Origin: Rutstroemia sp. NJR-2017a BVV2
Lineage: Eukaryota; Ascomycota; Leotiomycetes; Helotiales; Rutstroemiaceae
Direction: 5' to 3'
NCBI GenBank assembly: GCA_002946415.1
Contig: NJPS01000046.1
Location: 992,001-1,056,000 of the forward strand
Length of the DNA stretch: 64,000 nucleotides
Made by a program: the position numbers and the translations under genes. The notes under the pieces were generated by a model. It was not told the DNA's origin. It was given only the letters and a program-made list of their open reading frames with translations, and ran no database searches. This document shows, piece by piece, positions 37,521 through 49,271 of the stretch. The number at the start of each line of letters is the position of its first letter. Within the stretch, counting starts at the first letter, position 1.

Positions 37521-37547
37521 TATATAGCTTTGTGTATGGAGAGATAG
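37450..37547 (+). promoter_or_regulatory. Candidate GATA-factor sites and TATA box upstream of P450nor
   Basis: GATAAG lies at 37450-37455, TATATA at 37521-37526 and AGATAG at 37542-37547, all within 175 bp of the start codon at 37621. HGATAR is the core of nitrogen-regulatory AreA/NIT2 sites. Because the motif is short and common, the regulatory role is only suggested. It would fit nitrogen-linked control of this gene. Confidence 0.35.
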
Positions 37548-37620
37548 ATGGATTGTTTTTTTTGTAGCGATTGCATAGAAAATCAAGTCTACTACTAGCA
37601 CGTAGCTGAACTCCTTCACC

Positions 37621-39418
37621 ATGTCTGGTGAGTCCTGGAACTCCCTCGTCCATTCAGTCCGCATCTATTAACCACAAAACAGAGTATCCCGCATTTCCCT
37701 TTACTCGTCGTCATGGCGTCGATCCAGCCCCAGAGAACGCAGAGTTGCGGAGAAAGTGTCCCGTGTCCCAAGTCCAACTCTTCGATGGGAGTAAAGCGTG
37801 GCTTGCTACCAAACATAAAGATTGTCGACAGGTACTCGAGTCACAGGATTTTTCAGCTGTAGGTCGTTTCTTTTCTGTTATGGAGATGAATCCATTCTGA
37901 TAATGTATTCATCTGTCGTAGGACCGTAGAAAAGATGGTTATCCAGAGATCCACGCTGGTGGTAAAATAGCTGCGTTGGCGTCCGCACCTACGTTCGTCA
38001 ATCTCGACGACCCGGAGCATGAAGTGCAGAGGTAACCCACTCACTTCCCTTCTAGTCTATTCCACCCGGAATCCATACTCCCTTTCAATTTAGACTTCTC
38101 ACCCTAACCTACCCAGAAACCGCACACAAGCAGCATTCACCCCCTCCGCCATCGCCAAACTCCGCCCCCTAATCCAACAAATCGTCAACACCTCCCTCGA
38201 CAACCTAATCTCCAAAGGCTGTGCCGACGGCCCCATCGACCTAATCCACAACTTCGCCGCGCCAATCCCCACTAAGACCGTGTATCACATCCTCGGCGTC
38301 CCAGAGGAAGATATCGAGAATCTCGCATACGACAGCGAAGTCCGGAACAGCACGAGTAGAAACGCTGCTGAGAATGCGAACACGTAAGTTTTATTCCTTA
38401 GCCCCTACGTCTTTCAAGATGCGGTAGTGTTCATCCACCTAACGTTCCAACTTCCAGAAACCTGCAATCATATATGACCGAGCTGACAGAAAAGAAAATC
38501 AAAAACCCCGGAAACGATCTAATCAGTGAGCTGATCTCACAGGTGCAGACAAATACTTCTCTCGGCTTAAATTTCCGCTTCCACTAACTAACAGTCATAG
38601 TACCAATCCGGCACCGGCACCAAAGAAGATATATCCAACCTCGCGTACCTGGTGCTCGTCGCCGGCAACGCCGCCGTAATCAACAGCATTGCGCTCGGCG
38701 TGCTGACTCTGCATCAACATCCGTCCCAACTAGAGGAGCTGAAAAACGATCCTTCCCTCGCGCCCCAGGTCGTTGATGAGATTTTTCGGTACCAGACTGC
38801 GTCGGCGTTGAATTGTAGACGGGTTGCGGTGAGGGATGTGGAGGTTGGTGGGACGGTGCGTTGTTTTCTTTTCCTATTCTTCTCATTCTTTACCCTTTTC
38901 TACTTTTCGCAATCTCCTCTGCTAATCTCCATCCCCAACCTTGCCAAACTAAACTTCTTCTTTCCCCACCAGAAAATCCCCAAAGGCAGCGGTATAATCT
39001 GCGCCGTGCAAGCCGCCGACCGGGACGAAGAGTTTCCTCAACCATCGTCATCATCCTCAGACCCGGAAACATTTGATATCCACCGCGGACACGATATCAA
39101 AGACGTATTGGGATTCGGATGGGGCATTCATCGGTGTCAAGCGGAGTGGCTTTCGAAAGCCGAGTTGGAGATTGTGTTTGGTATGTTTCTTCGTGTTCTT
39201 TTTTCTCTTTCGAATAAGGATGATAGGACAACGAAAGAAAGGGGAGTATCGGGATGGGAAGAGAAGGGGAGATGCAGATGAGCTTGGCTAATGAGAATGG
39301 TATAGCGACGTTATATAAGAGACTGCCGAACTTAAAAGTCGCAGTCTCGCCGGACGAGTTGAAGTATACGCCACCGACGCAGAATATAGGGATTGCTGAG
39401 CTGCCAGTTACCTGGTAA
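37621..39418 (+). CDS. CYP55: Cytochrome P450nor, nitric oxide reductase (CYP55 family)
   Basis: Eight exons (37621-37627, 37683-37858, 37922-38031, 38117-38383, 38458-38542, 38601-38855, 38973-39180, 39306-39418) encode 406 residues with every junction in phase; Fusarium P450nor has 403. The enzyme turns two NO plus NAD(P)H into N2O without a separate reductase in fungal denitrification, in cytosol or mitochondria. Family hallmarks: FPFTR near the start, PVSQVQLFDGSKAWLATKHKD, PTFVNLDDPEHE, the I helix LVLVAGNAAVIN, ExxR as EIFR, YQTASAL, and the haem loop FGWGIHRCQAEW with ligand Cys355. No membrane anchor is present. Compared with the Fusarium enzyme, Thr243 is Ala240, Ser75 is Gly74, Ser73 is His72 and Asp393 is Asn396, while Ser286 (Ser283) and Arg64 (Arg64) are kept. 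The first exon has only 7 nt. Exon 5's donor is GTGCAG, a weak site. Confidence 0.95.
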
Positions 39419-39831
39419 GGAAAGGAGTTGGCCGGTACCAGGAGAATGGACTTGAAGCGTACGGAATGGTCGACTGGGCATGATTTATGATGCCTAATTC
39501 CGCTTGATTTGCTTGAATCTCAGTCAGCAGTCGGGTTTTTGGATACGTTTGAAATAATAATACTTACATTTCTCCTCATCCGACCGCGATGCGTGGACGG
39601 TGATAATTTATCCGTCTCTTGATAATCAGCAAAGCAATTCCAGTGGAAACTGCGTAAGAGTTTGAATATTTTATTATCGCTTCATAAAATCATGAGCCTA
39701 TGAGGGTATATACAACAGACCAATTATTAACTCCTAACTCACCAACAAAAATGCCGGCCGGGCATCCCGTTCCTCATTCCCGCGAACTTTTCCAACCGAA
39801 GTATATTATAAACAAGTAGCTAGGCAAGTAT
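39419..39831. other. Short intergenic region between converging 3' ends
   Basis: About 410 bp holding the 3' UTRs of P450nor and the membrane protein gene. AATAATAATA and AATAAAA-like A/T-rich strings near 39556-39690 could serve polyadenylation. Nothing else is seen. Confidence 0.55.
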
Positions 39832-42800
39832 TCACAACATACTTGCCCTCTTATTACTCAGCATACTGTAAGTAGTAGCCGTCCTCTCCTTCAAACTCTT
39901 TAGTGGCCGTTTCCCCTTCCTATTCTTCAGTTCAAACCCGCTATTTTGGTAAACTCCATCCCCTTCCTTCAAATAGAAATGACTCGAGTCTTCCGCGCAC
40001 TGGATATGGAAATCGACATTCAGCTGCTCACCCTCCGGACCCGCACCACAACTTCCACCTAGACGACGCGAAGGCGGACTATTGACTGCCAACGCGAATA
40101 GATTTTGCGTTGCTGTGAAATCGGTGACAAGACCGCGTTGGCGGATGAAATAACCAAGACAGAAGACGTTGGTTAAGAAGACGAGGAGGAGAACGAGATA
40201 GAACATTTTCTGCCAGGGTTGCTGAGGACCGGACTGGTATTCCTGACTCGCGAGGGTGGCATTGAAGAACTCGTAGACTCCGGTACTGAGGATTGACCCA
40301 CCAGTATATCCCCAGTAGTGCTTAAAAGTAGCACTTTCAGCTGCCGTAAGCAGAGTTGATCCGACAAGGGACGCGAGAGCTTCCGCCGTGCTTGGTAGAT
40401 GAGAATCGAACTGAGGAGTCGTAACTACGAACTGGGATAGAATTCGAGCGATAGAAGCATTGCTATTCGTAATTCCAGTATTCATAGACATTGCGAACAT
40501 CCAGTCCACCATGACCTCCTTGAAATCCACTTGAATGTTCGTAGGAGGATCTGGTACGGAATTAGAATAGCTCATCTCGTCGTTCGGATCATTGCAGATA
40601 CTTCTAAGGGCACCGCCTGTCTTCCCTGAGGCCGAATAGGAGGTGCTGCAATAAGGCCAGAGATAACCACCTGATATATCGTTAGCACCGTGTGATTAAT
40701 AGGATAAATCAGCGTGTAGACAGCGACTCACTAAATTGGCACAACGTATAGTCCGTTGTCAAATTTGACTTGATCAGCGAGTACATATAAGGAGTTTGAG
40801 GTATTGAGATGTTTGAGATTATATTGTAGTCAATCGGCAGCTGCAACAGTTAGCTTCTGTAGTGAAAAGAGAAGGAGAGCCGTATACCATAGGAAAGACT
40901 GGGGGTTGATTTTTCAAGCCATTCTTCATGGTACCCCATCCAAAGATATCATCCACAACGGTGCTGTTTAGATAATCCTCCCCAGGCTGCAATCCTGTTT
41001 CCCAGATCCAGCCACTCCAAGCGGTTTTTTGTCCAGGGAAATCAGAACTGTTTGTCTTCGCATTGGGCCAATCAACATAAATAAGTGGCGACAACTCCGA
41101 GGCGTTCATGTTCGCACATAAGATATTTATGGCCGGGCTAACGACAGAAGCTCTAACACTATATTCTCCTACTCCATCAAGGTCTGATGGCTGTAGAATG
41201 TTGTTGACATGATCGCTTGCCGCAGCAATAACCCCCGAATGAGGCATCGCCATGGTAACGTTGTTAATGATACGATTATACTTTTGATAGTTGGCAGCAA
41301 TGTCGCTATATTCAGTGTCGACCCAGGCGCCAGTTACGGTGGTATTATCATAGAGCATAGCTGTTGCATTCGGACGTTCTGCAAGCTTGGAGGAATTACC
41401 CTTGGCACCAGGGGTATTGATAGCGGCCCAGGTACGACTATATTCAAGGAAATTATGATATGCTGTAGAAGTTAGAAATACAGACGTATAGGGCGCAATG
41501 ATCCGTTCGACTTACATTCTCCGGCATCATCAAGGCTAACGCATGTACTGGCCGAATACACAGGATCCGCGCTAGGGTGTATTGGTGTTTGGCAATTCTG
41601 CATGACAAAACTGATGTTACCGAAACTTGATTGCACAAGGCCGCTCATGTTCTTGTATTGCCAATGTCCAAGTTGTAGGCTAGGGTTGACCAAAGCATCT
41701 GATGCAGTGGTATAGAACATAGCCACCACAGCTGCCGTGAGTGTGATTGCACCCAGAAAGGAGAGACCTGCTGTTCGCAAAACCTTTGGGTTTGTAATCA
41801 TAAATCCGGGTTGGATGACCTGGACATTGTAACTGGGTTAGAGACACATTCTAGATAAAGAACAAAGTTCAAGCGCATCATGCTCTGGGGGAGATAGCCA
41901 GAATGCAAGAAAAGCTTACCCATGTTCGCATAGTTAGCTCCGCAACCGTAATACCGTTGGAGGTCTTAACAAGAGACCTTCGACTTAAAACTTGCCCCAG
42001 AAAAGTAACGAAGATAGTAACAAATGATAACTCAATTGTTTTAGCCAGTATCGCAAAGATGATGGAGGCAGTAGACGGGTTTAATGAACCGCCAGTGCGA
42101 ATAACACGGAACCGTGGTCGAATCACTCCAATGAAAAACCATATGCCGGAAAATATCGTTGAGTATATGCACAGTATGAGAATCGACACTGAGAGCCAAC
42201 TAGTGCTTCGCGAATGAATGTCCTGGCTAGAAGTGCATCCAGAATGGTCGTGTCCTGTGCGGTTTAGCAAACGCAACCAGTTGTATGCGATACTCCAACA
42301 TACCGTCTCCATTATGACCACCCGCTACTTTCAAATCATTCAGTTTCGAAAAGTCCTCTACACTCTCAAATGCAGCATCCAAGCTCTCCGTAAAAGCCGA
42401 AATCTTCCCCCTCGATATATCTGCCTCCTCCACGGATTCATTGCGCGAATGACCCTGGTCCAACCCCTCATAATATGTATCTTGAGTCCAGGCAGGAGAG
42501 AATAGAGGGCGCTGGGACGTCGCAGGCGAGGTTGCTAGAGATCCAAGTGTGGGGCTCTGCAGCGCGCTCGCGGGGTTCGGTGGACTGGGTGATTTTCGAC
42601 CTCGAGTGGACGGCATTCGAGAGATTCCGAGACCTTGCGTTACAGTCGCAGAGTCAGAAGTATCATTCTGCATTATTGAGGGGATCGTGGAGTATGAGGC
42701 CGACAGCGATGGTTGGACATCTGGCGGCAGCTGCAAGGAGCCTTGCGAGTCCATTCTGCGGTAGCCGTGTCTTTGGTGTGTTGAAGTGAGGAGGGATTTG

Positions 42801-42898
42801 GAAGCGGGAGAAATTGCGATTGGAGTCGGCTCGTCTGGAAGATTCACATCTCCTTCTGGTAGTGAATTCCTTTTCCCATCCACTGGGGCTGTCGTCAT
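39832..42898 (-). CDS. Polytopic membrane protein with large ectodomain, function unknown
   Basis: Six exons, complement of 42304-42898, 41920-42254, 41516-41819, 40888-41462, 40732-40840 and 39832-40670, encode 918 residues with all phases closing. An N-terminal 200 residues are Ser/Pro-rich and likely cytosolic. Then two hydrophobic helices follow in exon 2 (WLSVSILILCIYSTIFSG and the FAILAKTIELSFVTIFVTFL stretch) and one in exon 3 (SFLGAITLTAAVVAMFY). A Cys-containing segment of over 400 residues with many N-x-S/T sites looks extracellular or lumenal. A last helix (MFYLVLLLVFLTNVFCLGY) precedes a tail with NLFALAVNSPPSRRLGGSC, also present in a family of uncharacterised fungal membrane proteins. 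Some of those relatives carry an MCM-like name in databases that I think is a misannotation; this one has no MCM ATPase motif. Function is unknown. Confidence 0.82.
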
Positions 42899-44353
42899 TT
42901 TGTGAAATGTGAGCAAAGGAAATGGCACCGCACACGCAGTTTTCCTTACTGAAGGAGTACAGGTGGGTACAGAACTGGGTTACCAGTGTAACAAGCAATT
43001 ATGGGCAACTGCGTAACTGCGTATCGGCGGCACACCATGGGAAGCAAGTGATTGAAATCTCATCGGCAGCTTTATGCGCGAGTCGCGAAAGCAATATAAA
43101 GGCCTGCGCCATGACGGTGCTTGGGGAAGCGGGACAACCTACCTGCTCACCTGAGTGAATGAGAGGTGGGTCCAGAGGCTTCTGCTCTTCATTTCTTCAC
43201 GAAATTTGGCAGGAAAATCACCATCCAGCTCCGTACAACAACATTTTGGTTGTTGGTTAGTGGGTCCATAGCGAGTGAAGAGTGAAGGTCATTGGCCCCT
43301 GCGACGCTCAGCCCAGCTGTTTTGCGGTGCACTTGTCGTGTCCCCTGTCCGTTATCAGTGTCAGGCTTAGCTTGCAGAGCCATATTCGTAGTCTTGCTTG
43401 CTGGGGTCCTCGGTGCTGGAAGCTGTCTTGTAGAGCAAACTTCGCAGGACGAACATAACGCTGTATAACGTTCGCGTGCAAGTCATCGATAAATACCGCG
43501 TCGTGCGAACATGGCCGACTGATGTCGTCTTTGGCGTTCGCGGACAATTATTTGTCCTGTCCTCCTGTTGAGAAAAGCCCCAAGTCAACTAGCGATACAG
43601 TAGTTTTCAGCCTAACTTATTTATAACTCTATTGTGGTGTTGAGCTTAGAGTGGGGTAAAGCTATTACTCCCGCCGTGCGAGCAGCCGCTTTGCTGGTTA
43701 AGCAGCGGAAGTACGAAGTAGTAGCATGCAGAATGCAGAATGGCGCATGCAGAATGTCCCCACCACTGCCATTGTGGCGCGTAACTGGCCATTACAGTAA
43801 GGGTACGCGGGATCGTGTTTGACACTTGCGCTGTCAATTGAAAGTCTATCTGACTGGTGCAAACCCGAAGGCCAAACACCAAAACACCAACAGACACGGC
43901 CTCGCCCTCGCCTGGAACGTTCTCGATAATTGCGCTTTCTCGCGTAATATCCTGTTTTACGTGGATAGGTGATATACGTGGCCTACTGCTGCCAGTCAGT
44001 CATACACAGTAGGTTAAGGTAAAGAAGGCATCGTGAGATTGTTGGGAACGAAGATCTCATTGACCGGAAGCTGGACCCAGTCAATCCGGCTTACACCAAA
44101 CCAGCTTGTCCCGCACTCGCAAAGGAGAGAAATTCGATCCAATGCTCTCTCCATTCCCCGTCCCCTATATTTTTTATCTTGTTTTCTAATTGACATGCTC
44201 GTACAAATTCTTGCAACTATCCAGCACCCCAGACATCTCCTGTCCAACATCATCATTATCATCATCATCAATCATAATCACCACGTAAACCACCCAGCAC
44301 CTACTACACCCATTTATCATTGCATTCGCATTTCTCATATTAAAGATATATTT
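42899..44353. other. Intergenic region
   Basis: 1.45 kb between two minus-strand genes. It includes a GTACGAAGTA half-palindrome at 43711, a short GCATGCAGAATG repeat at about 43725-43760, and a (CAT/ATC)n microsatellite at about 44248-44275. No gene is supported. Confidence 0.6.
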
Positions 44354-46095
44354 TCAAATCCAAGTCTCAGGCTGATGCCGAGGCTTCCGTCCCCATTTTC
44401 GAGATTTCTTTACCTCATTCTCTCGAAGTGTTTCGTTGCGTCCAGCGCTGTTTGAAATACCCGCAAGCCAGTTGGCTACCAGTGTTCTTGGTGTGCGAGA
44501 CTCAGATGGTGCAAATGATGCACCGGTGACCTTGACCTCATCTCTATGAATCGGAATTGCGGGAGGGCTTCGTCTTCGAGGAGGTGGGACAATTGGCGTG
44601 CGTTCTATACTCTCTGAACTCATATTATGGGCAGTGTGTGCACGAGGAAGAGTATCCTTGAGAGTGAGAAGACCACCGGCAGGAGAGCACAAAGGCGCAG
44701 TATAGTTCCTCGTAGGCTGGCTAGGAAGAGGAAACTTTGACTACAACAATACAGTCAGCAATTTTCGTAAAGTCATTGTACGATTTAGTAGATTGTAGCT
44801 GTATCTTACCCGTAGCTGAGCATCACTTCCCTGCTGGCAACGGAAGGTTGGTTGCTTTTTGGCTCCGTGGCTCTGTGCTGCAAGGACTTCTATCGACTTA
44901 TCGCACCCGTAGAATTTGTGATCGTTGTCATCTGCATCAACATCCGTAACACTCTCGAAGTCTGTAATATCGTCTTCGTCATCGAAGACTGGACTTGGTG
45001 TCCGAGAAACACCGCTACTATATTCCGATGCTGGGTGCGCCCATTTGTGGTTCTGTTTTGATCCGCTGCTTGTACTATCGTCGCTCTCATTTGATGGTGA
45101 CCTTGAATTTTGTCGCATCAAAAGTAACTGCAACTGTTGCTGAGAGTCGAAGGATAGACTGCGACGTTTCCACGATTCTGATGGACTTCCACGTCGTTGA
45201 ATGTGAGAAGATACAGACGAAGTTTGAGGGGGCGCAAGGAGGTCCTTTTGCTGAGCACTGAATGACCGACTTCGCCGTTTTCCAGCATCCCCAGACCTCT
45301 TAGAATGCTTAGTGTCCGAAGGTCGTGATCTCGCGACTGGTCTTGTCAGCAGGGGTTTCGAAGCTTCCGTTTTGGCTGGAAGATTGTCATATGTTGGTGG
45401 GCTACGTTTAAGTGCAGGTTCTGGTGCTTTCTTCGCTTGGCTAGATTCTTCGGCAAGTCTACTGATAGCATCGAGAGCGTTCCGATGATCTTTCAAAGAA
45501 GGAAGAGTGCTAATATCTGGTTCTTCCATACATGGCCAAGCTTTTGGAGTGATCGGTGACGGCAAGGTAGCCTTTGCGGTTCTTTTCTTAACATTGACTG
45601 GCTGAGGTGGAACGCGAGTCTTTTCCGCAATGATTTGTAACGTTTGAGGACCTTTATATGTGGCACTACTCGTGAAGATTTAGTATCAATTCTTAGAGGG
45701 AGTAGGTAGTTCACGTACGCTCGAAAGAAGTCCATAGCGTCGGCATCCGAGCCATCTTCATCGTATGACGTTGGACTTAGGAGAACAGTCACTCCTGGAG
45801 ATATAGGCGATTCCTCAGTCCTGTAATAGCCTGCAGGAGGCTTCTCGAGGAAGAAGTTTCTGGGTGAAGATATAGCAGATTGAATGCTAGGAGATCGTCC
45901 AAAGGGAACGGGAGAGCATCTCACTGAAAATGTGACGCTGTCAGGTCCATCATCTATGAGTGTATCTGGTGTGAAGATGAGTTCATTTGGCGTTGTGTCT
46001 GCCACGTGAGGTTTCTGTCTCTCTGAAGCTTTAACACAAATATCTTCTGGCTTCCTGCGATGGAAAGTCGAGCGTCCCAGCTGTTGTTCCGCCAT
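44354..46095 (-). CDS. Disordered Ser/Arg-rich protein, function unknown
   Basis: Three exons, complement of 45719-46095, 44810-45665 and 44354-44740, encode 539 residues. Introns begin GTACGT and GTAAGA and end AGTAG and TTGTAG; phases close. I recognise no domain. Near the exon 1/2 junction a segment reads DADAMDFFRA then ATYKGPQTLQIIAEKTR, the most ordered-looking part. The rest is rich in Ser, Pro, Arg and Lys, with several SxxS and RRxS contexts (KRRSRSFSAQQK, WKRRSLSFDSQQQ) typical of kinase-regulated proteins. It also has an acidic patch (FDDEDDITDFESVTDVDADDND) and a Pro-rich PPPRRRSPPAIP. There are no membrane segments. The upstream exon could extend further, because the frame is open for a few codons before the ATG at 46095. 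Confidence 0.7.
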
Positions 46096-49000
46096 GATGT
46101 GCAAATTCGAAGGTGGCAAAAGAGCGATAGTTTTTTCGTAGAGACTTTTCGGTTTTTCGATAAATTGAGCAGTTGATTGAGCGACGGGGTGTATGAGCAG
46201 TTTCCGAAGCTGGAGAGATTGTTTAATGAAGATATAAAATTAGGGAGTCGGAGGACAGAGGAAATGCGAGTGAGCAAAAATAAGAGACCGAGATGAACCA
46301 CCGATTAAATCCAACAGCGACCTGCACTGCGTCTGTATTATTGAATGTCAAAAATTATTTAAAAGGACAAAAATACAGGTCACGACAACATTTAGTATGA
46401 GGACGACAACTCAGTATAAATATCAAACACTCGGAGAAGGCGCTGTGGGTCGGTACTACCAGTGCGGTCCCCAGTTGCCAGTTGCCAATGGCCAATATGC
46501 GGGCCTCTGTCCAGACTACTAGATGGAGGATAGAGCCTCCAACATAATCCTTTCTAATATTACTAGGTGTGGTACATTCCTGGTACATTCCTGGTACAAG
46601 AGCTGTAGACGCAGTCGTATTGGTTGTCGAGTCGCGGTTGTACCTGCATTTAGTGCTTGGGCATGGCTATGTAGGCGCTCTCCCATAATGCAAAGAGAAC
46701 TCCAGACGTCCAGGACGCAACAAAAGCCAGAGGTTTCGTTTCACTTGCCTCTATTTGGTGTCTCGTGCGGGGGATCCTAAGCGGGTGGGCGCGTAAATCA
46801 TCCGCATCCTGGACGGATGGGCTGATGGCACAATTCATTGGTCGACCTGATTCAGGCGAATTTTGGACTCTACGCGCTACTCGGAGCATCGAAAATGCTT
46901 TGACCAGCAAAACAACGGAGTCTTTTCCAATACACGTCACCTACTGACTGTGTCCCGAATGGACATTTTTCTCTCGTCTTCATATCATGAGCATTGCCAC
47001 TGCTCGACGACGTGAACGAAAAGCGCTCGAATCAATGCATAGCCAGGCTGTGTACAGTGCGTGCATCTGCAGGAAGTGGTACTGTCCCGATATTCTGACC
47101 CCGCTAGTTGGTTCCGCCAGACGAATATCTCTCCTAAGATCCTTATCTGTGTTACAGTGCTATACAGATGAATGCTAGCTTTCTTCATCTTAGTCAAAGT
47201 CAATCATTTACTAAAGTCGCTCATGATGCATTCCAGAAGATTTCAATGGCCGCTGGTGCCAAAGCTTGCGTATGTGATTGTATTGAAGGCATCACATTTC
47301 ATGTACATCATATTTGCATTTTTGTTTCCCCGAGCCACCGAGTACATTTTAGCCACGCCATACCGGCTATGCTGTGTCTCGGTACATATCATTCCCTGCC
47401 TCTGCTGTGATCACAGATAAGGAAACTCAGATTCAGTGAGTTGGAGAACCTAGAAGTCCTTTCTAGAATTCGCGATATGGCTGTCAGAAGGAACGAGATC
47501 TATCTGTGGTCAGGTATTTACCAGAAATTTACCATGTCATCTATTGTTTCCTTGAATGAATCCTCTTCCTAACCGTGCGAAGTGAAGGATTTTACCCCTC
47601 AGTGCATGATTACACACTCACCAACGTACCGCCAGCTTGGAACACATTAAAGATTCTCGCTTCGGGTTGTGGGATTTGGAGAACTATTCAAGGGTGCCAC
47701 GCTGGGTCATGCCCGGGATTGGGAGGAGATATTCCCCATCCTGCGCTCGCTTGAGTAAGTGGGAATCCTTCGGGTGCGACTGCGGGGTGTCCTGCAAGAT
47801 AGATTGACAACATCGTCTGTGGTGGTAAGTGAGGGACTTTCAGGCTGTGTGACATCTGCTGCATGTAGAAGCATTCCTGCAAGGCCTTGCCGAAGGACGA
47901 CGTGGGGCATCTGGAAGAACTTATTCTAAACCTGAACCAATATATCTCGGCGGAGCATCCGAAGGACTGCACAAGTTTTTAACATCAAGTGGTATGGTAT
48001 TCAACATTGCACGACGGAATGTTGCAAGATACATACACTTGGAAGATCACGGAGATAGTTGATATCTCAATTTGGCTTCATGCCACGTCGACTGAAGAAT
48101 CAATCGCATGCAACTAGCAGAATCTAATCCCCATTTCGATCCCGAACATTCTGCAAAATTAGGAATATACGTGTGTTAGTGAGATGATACCTTTCTCTTC
48201 TGAATTGGAACAACTTTATATGATGAGCCCGCTATGGCAAATTTCTTGTTTGGATGCCATTTTATGTAAGGGTTGTAGAGTTTGCAATATGCGCACTCTT
48301 TCCTTGAGAGTTGAGCCCTCTTCGTATGTTGTTAGGCCACCTTCGAGTCTCGTTTCTGCTTTTGTGTCTTGCTATTCAACTTTTTGGGCCTTTGAGATTT
48401 ATACTGATGATGTTGATATGTTGCTTGCCACTTTTCATTACCATGTGTGAACGCTCTGTGTTGATAATCTGGGTTTGGCCTTTTATATTCAGTCAGGTTA
48501 ATAGATAGAATATTGAGAACTGACGGTTTATGTCATAGAGTGTATTCGAATAGGAGTTGAATATATTTAGGAAGAACGTAGTGCTTCGTTTTTAGAAGTG
48601 AGCAGTGAAGTTTAAATTGTTAGTTGGATACTAATAAACGGAGTGTTCAGAACTGTCGAGCATTATAGAATGATGTTTTTCGTTCCTCATTAAATTACGG
48701 AGAATCATTCCCATACGACGCTTTTGCATGCATAATTGGAAAAACATACACACACGGGGACCCAATAAGTTAATGATCACATATCAAGGTTCAAGAGTCC
48801 GAAACGGATTCACTTTTTATGATATATCCTCGAAACCTGCGTTGATGGATCAGTTAATGTTATCCTACATTTATGTTTGGTTACATAGGGAATAAATATT
48901 AATGGTGTGTGGCTTTTCGAAGAAGTTTCGTGGCGTTCTCACGACAAACTAATGCTATCGCTCCTTCCCCGGATACCCTCGAGTACCGCACCAGTGGCTG

Positions 49001-49271
49001 TTGCCATCAGTGTTAGGGCGCCAACAAATTCAAGCAGGAGCTATTCCTTTCCAATATTTTTCTGAAACGGACTCAACCACTTACAAAGTCTTTCTGTTAA
49101 GAACAACGAACTTCACTGCACCCGACGAGAAGAGACCATCACTAAGAAATCCTTAGCACTTGCTTTCCTGGTACTTATTCCAGTTTCTTTTGGAGATCTT
49201 CAATCAAAGAGTGTTACTACTTGTATTGTGTTCGTTCCAGCAACTTCATACACACCAAGTTACCAATTTAA
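46096..49271. other. Long intergenic region
   Basis: 3.2 kb between divergent genes. A short tandem repeat (CTGGTACATTC)n lies at about 46572-46600. Small open frames (for example 47168-47420) lack coding character. No RNA gene or mobile element is seen; the right part is AT-richer. Confidence 0.5.

Noticed and set aside
37158..37664. 168-codon open frame on minus upstream of P450nor
   Set aside because: It overlaps the P450nor promoter and first exon. The translation is His/Ser/Pro-rich without family resemblance.
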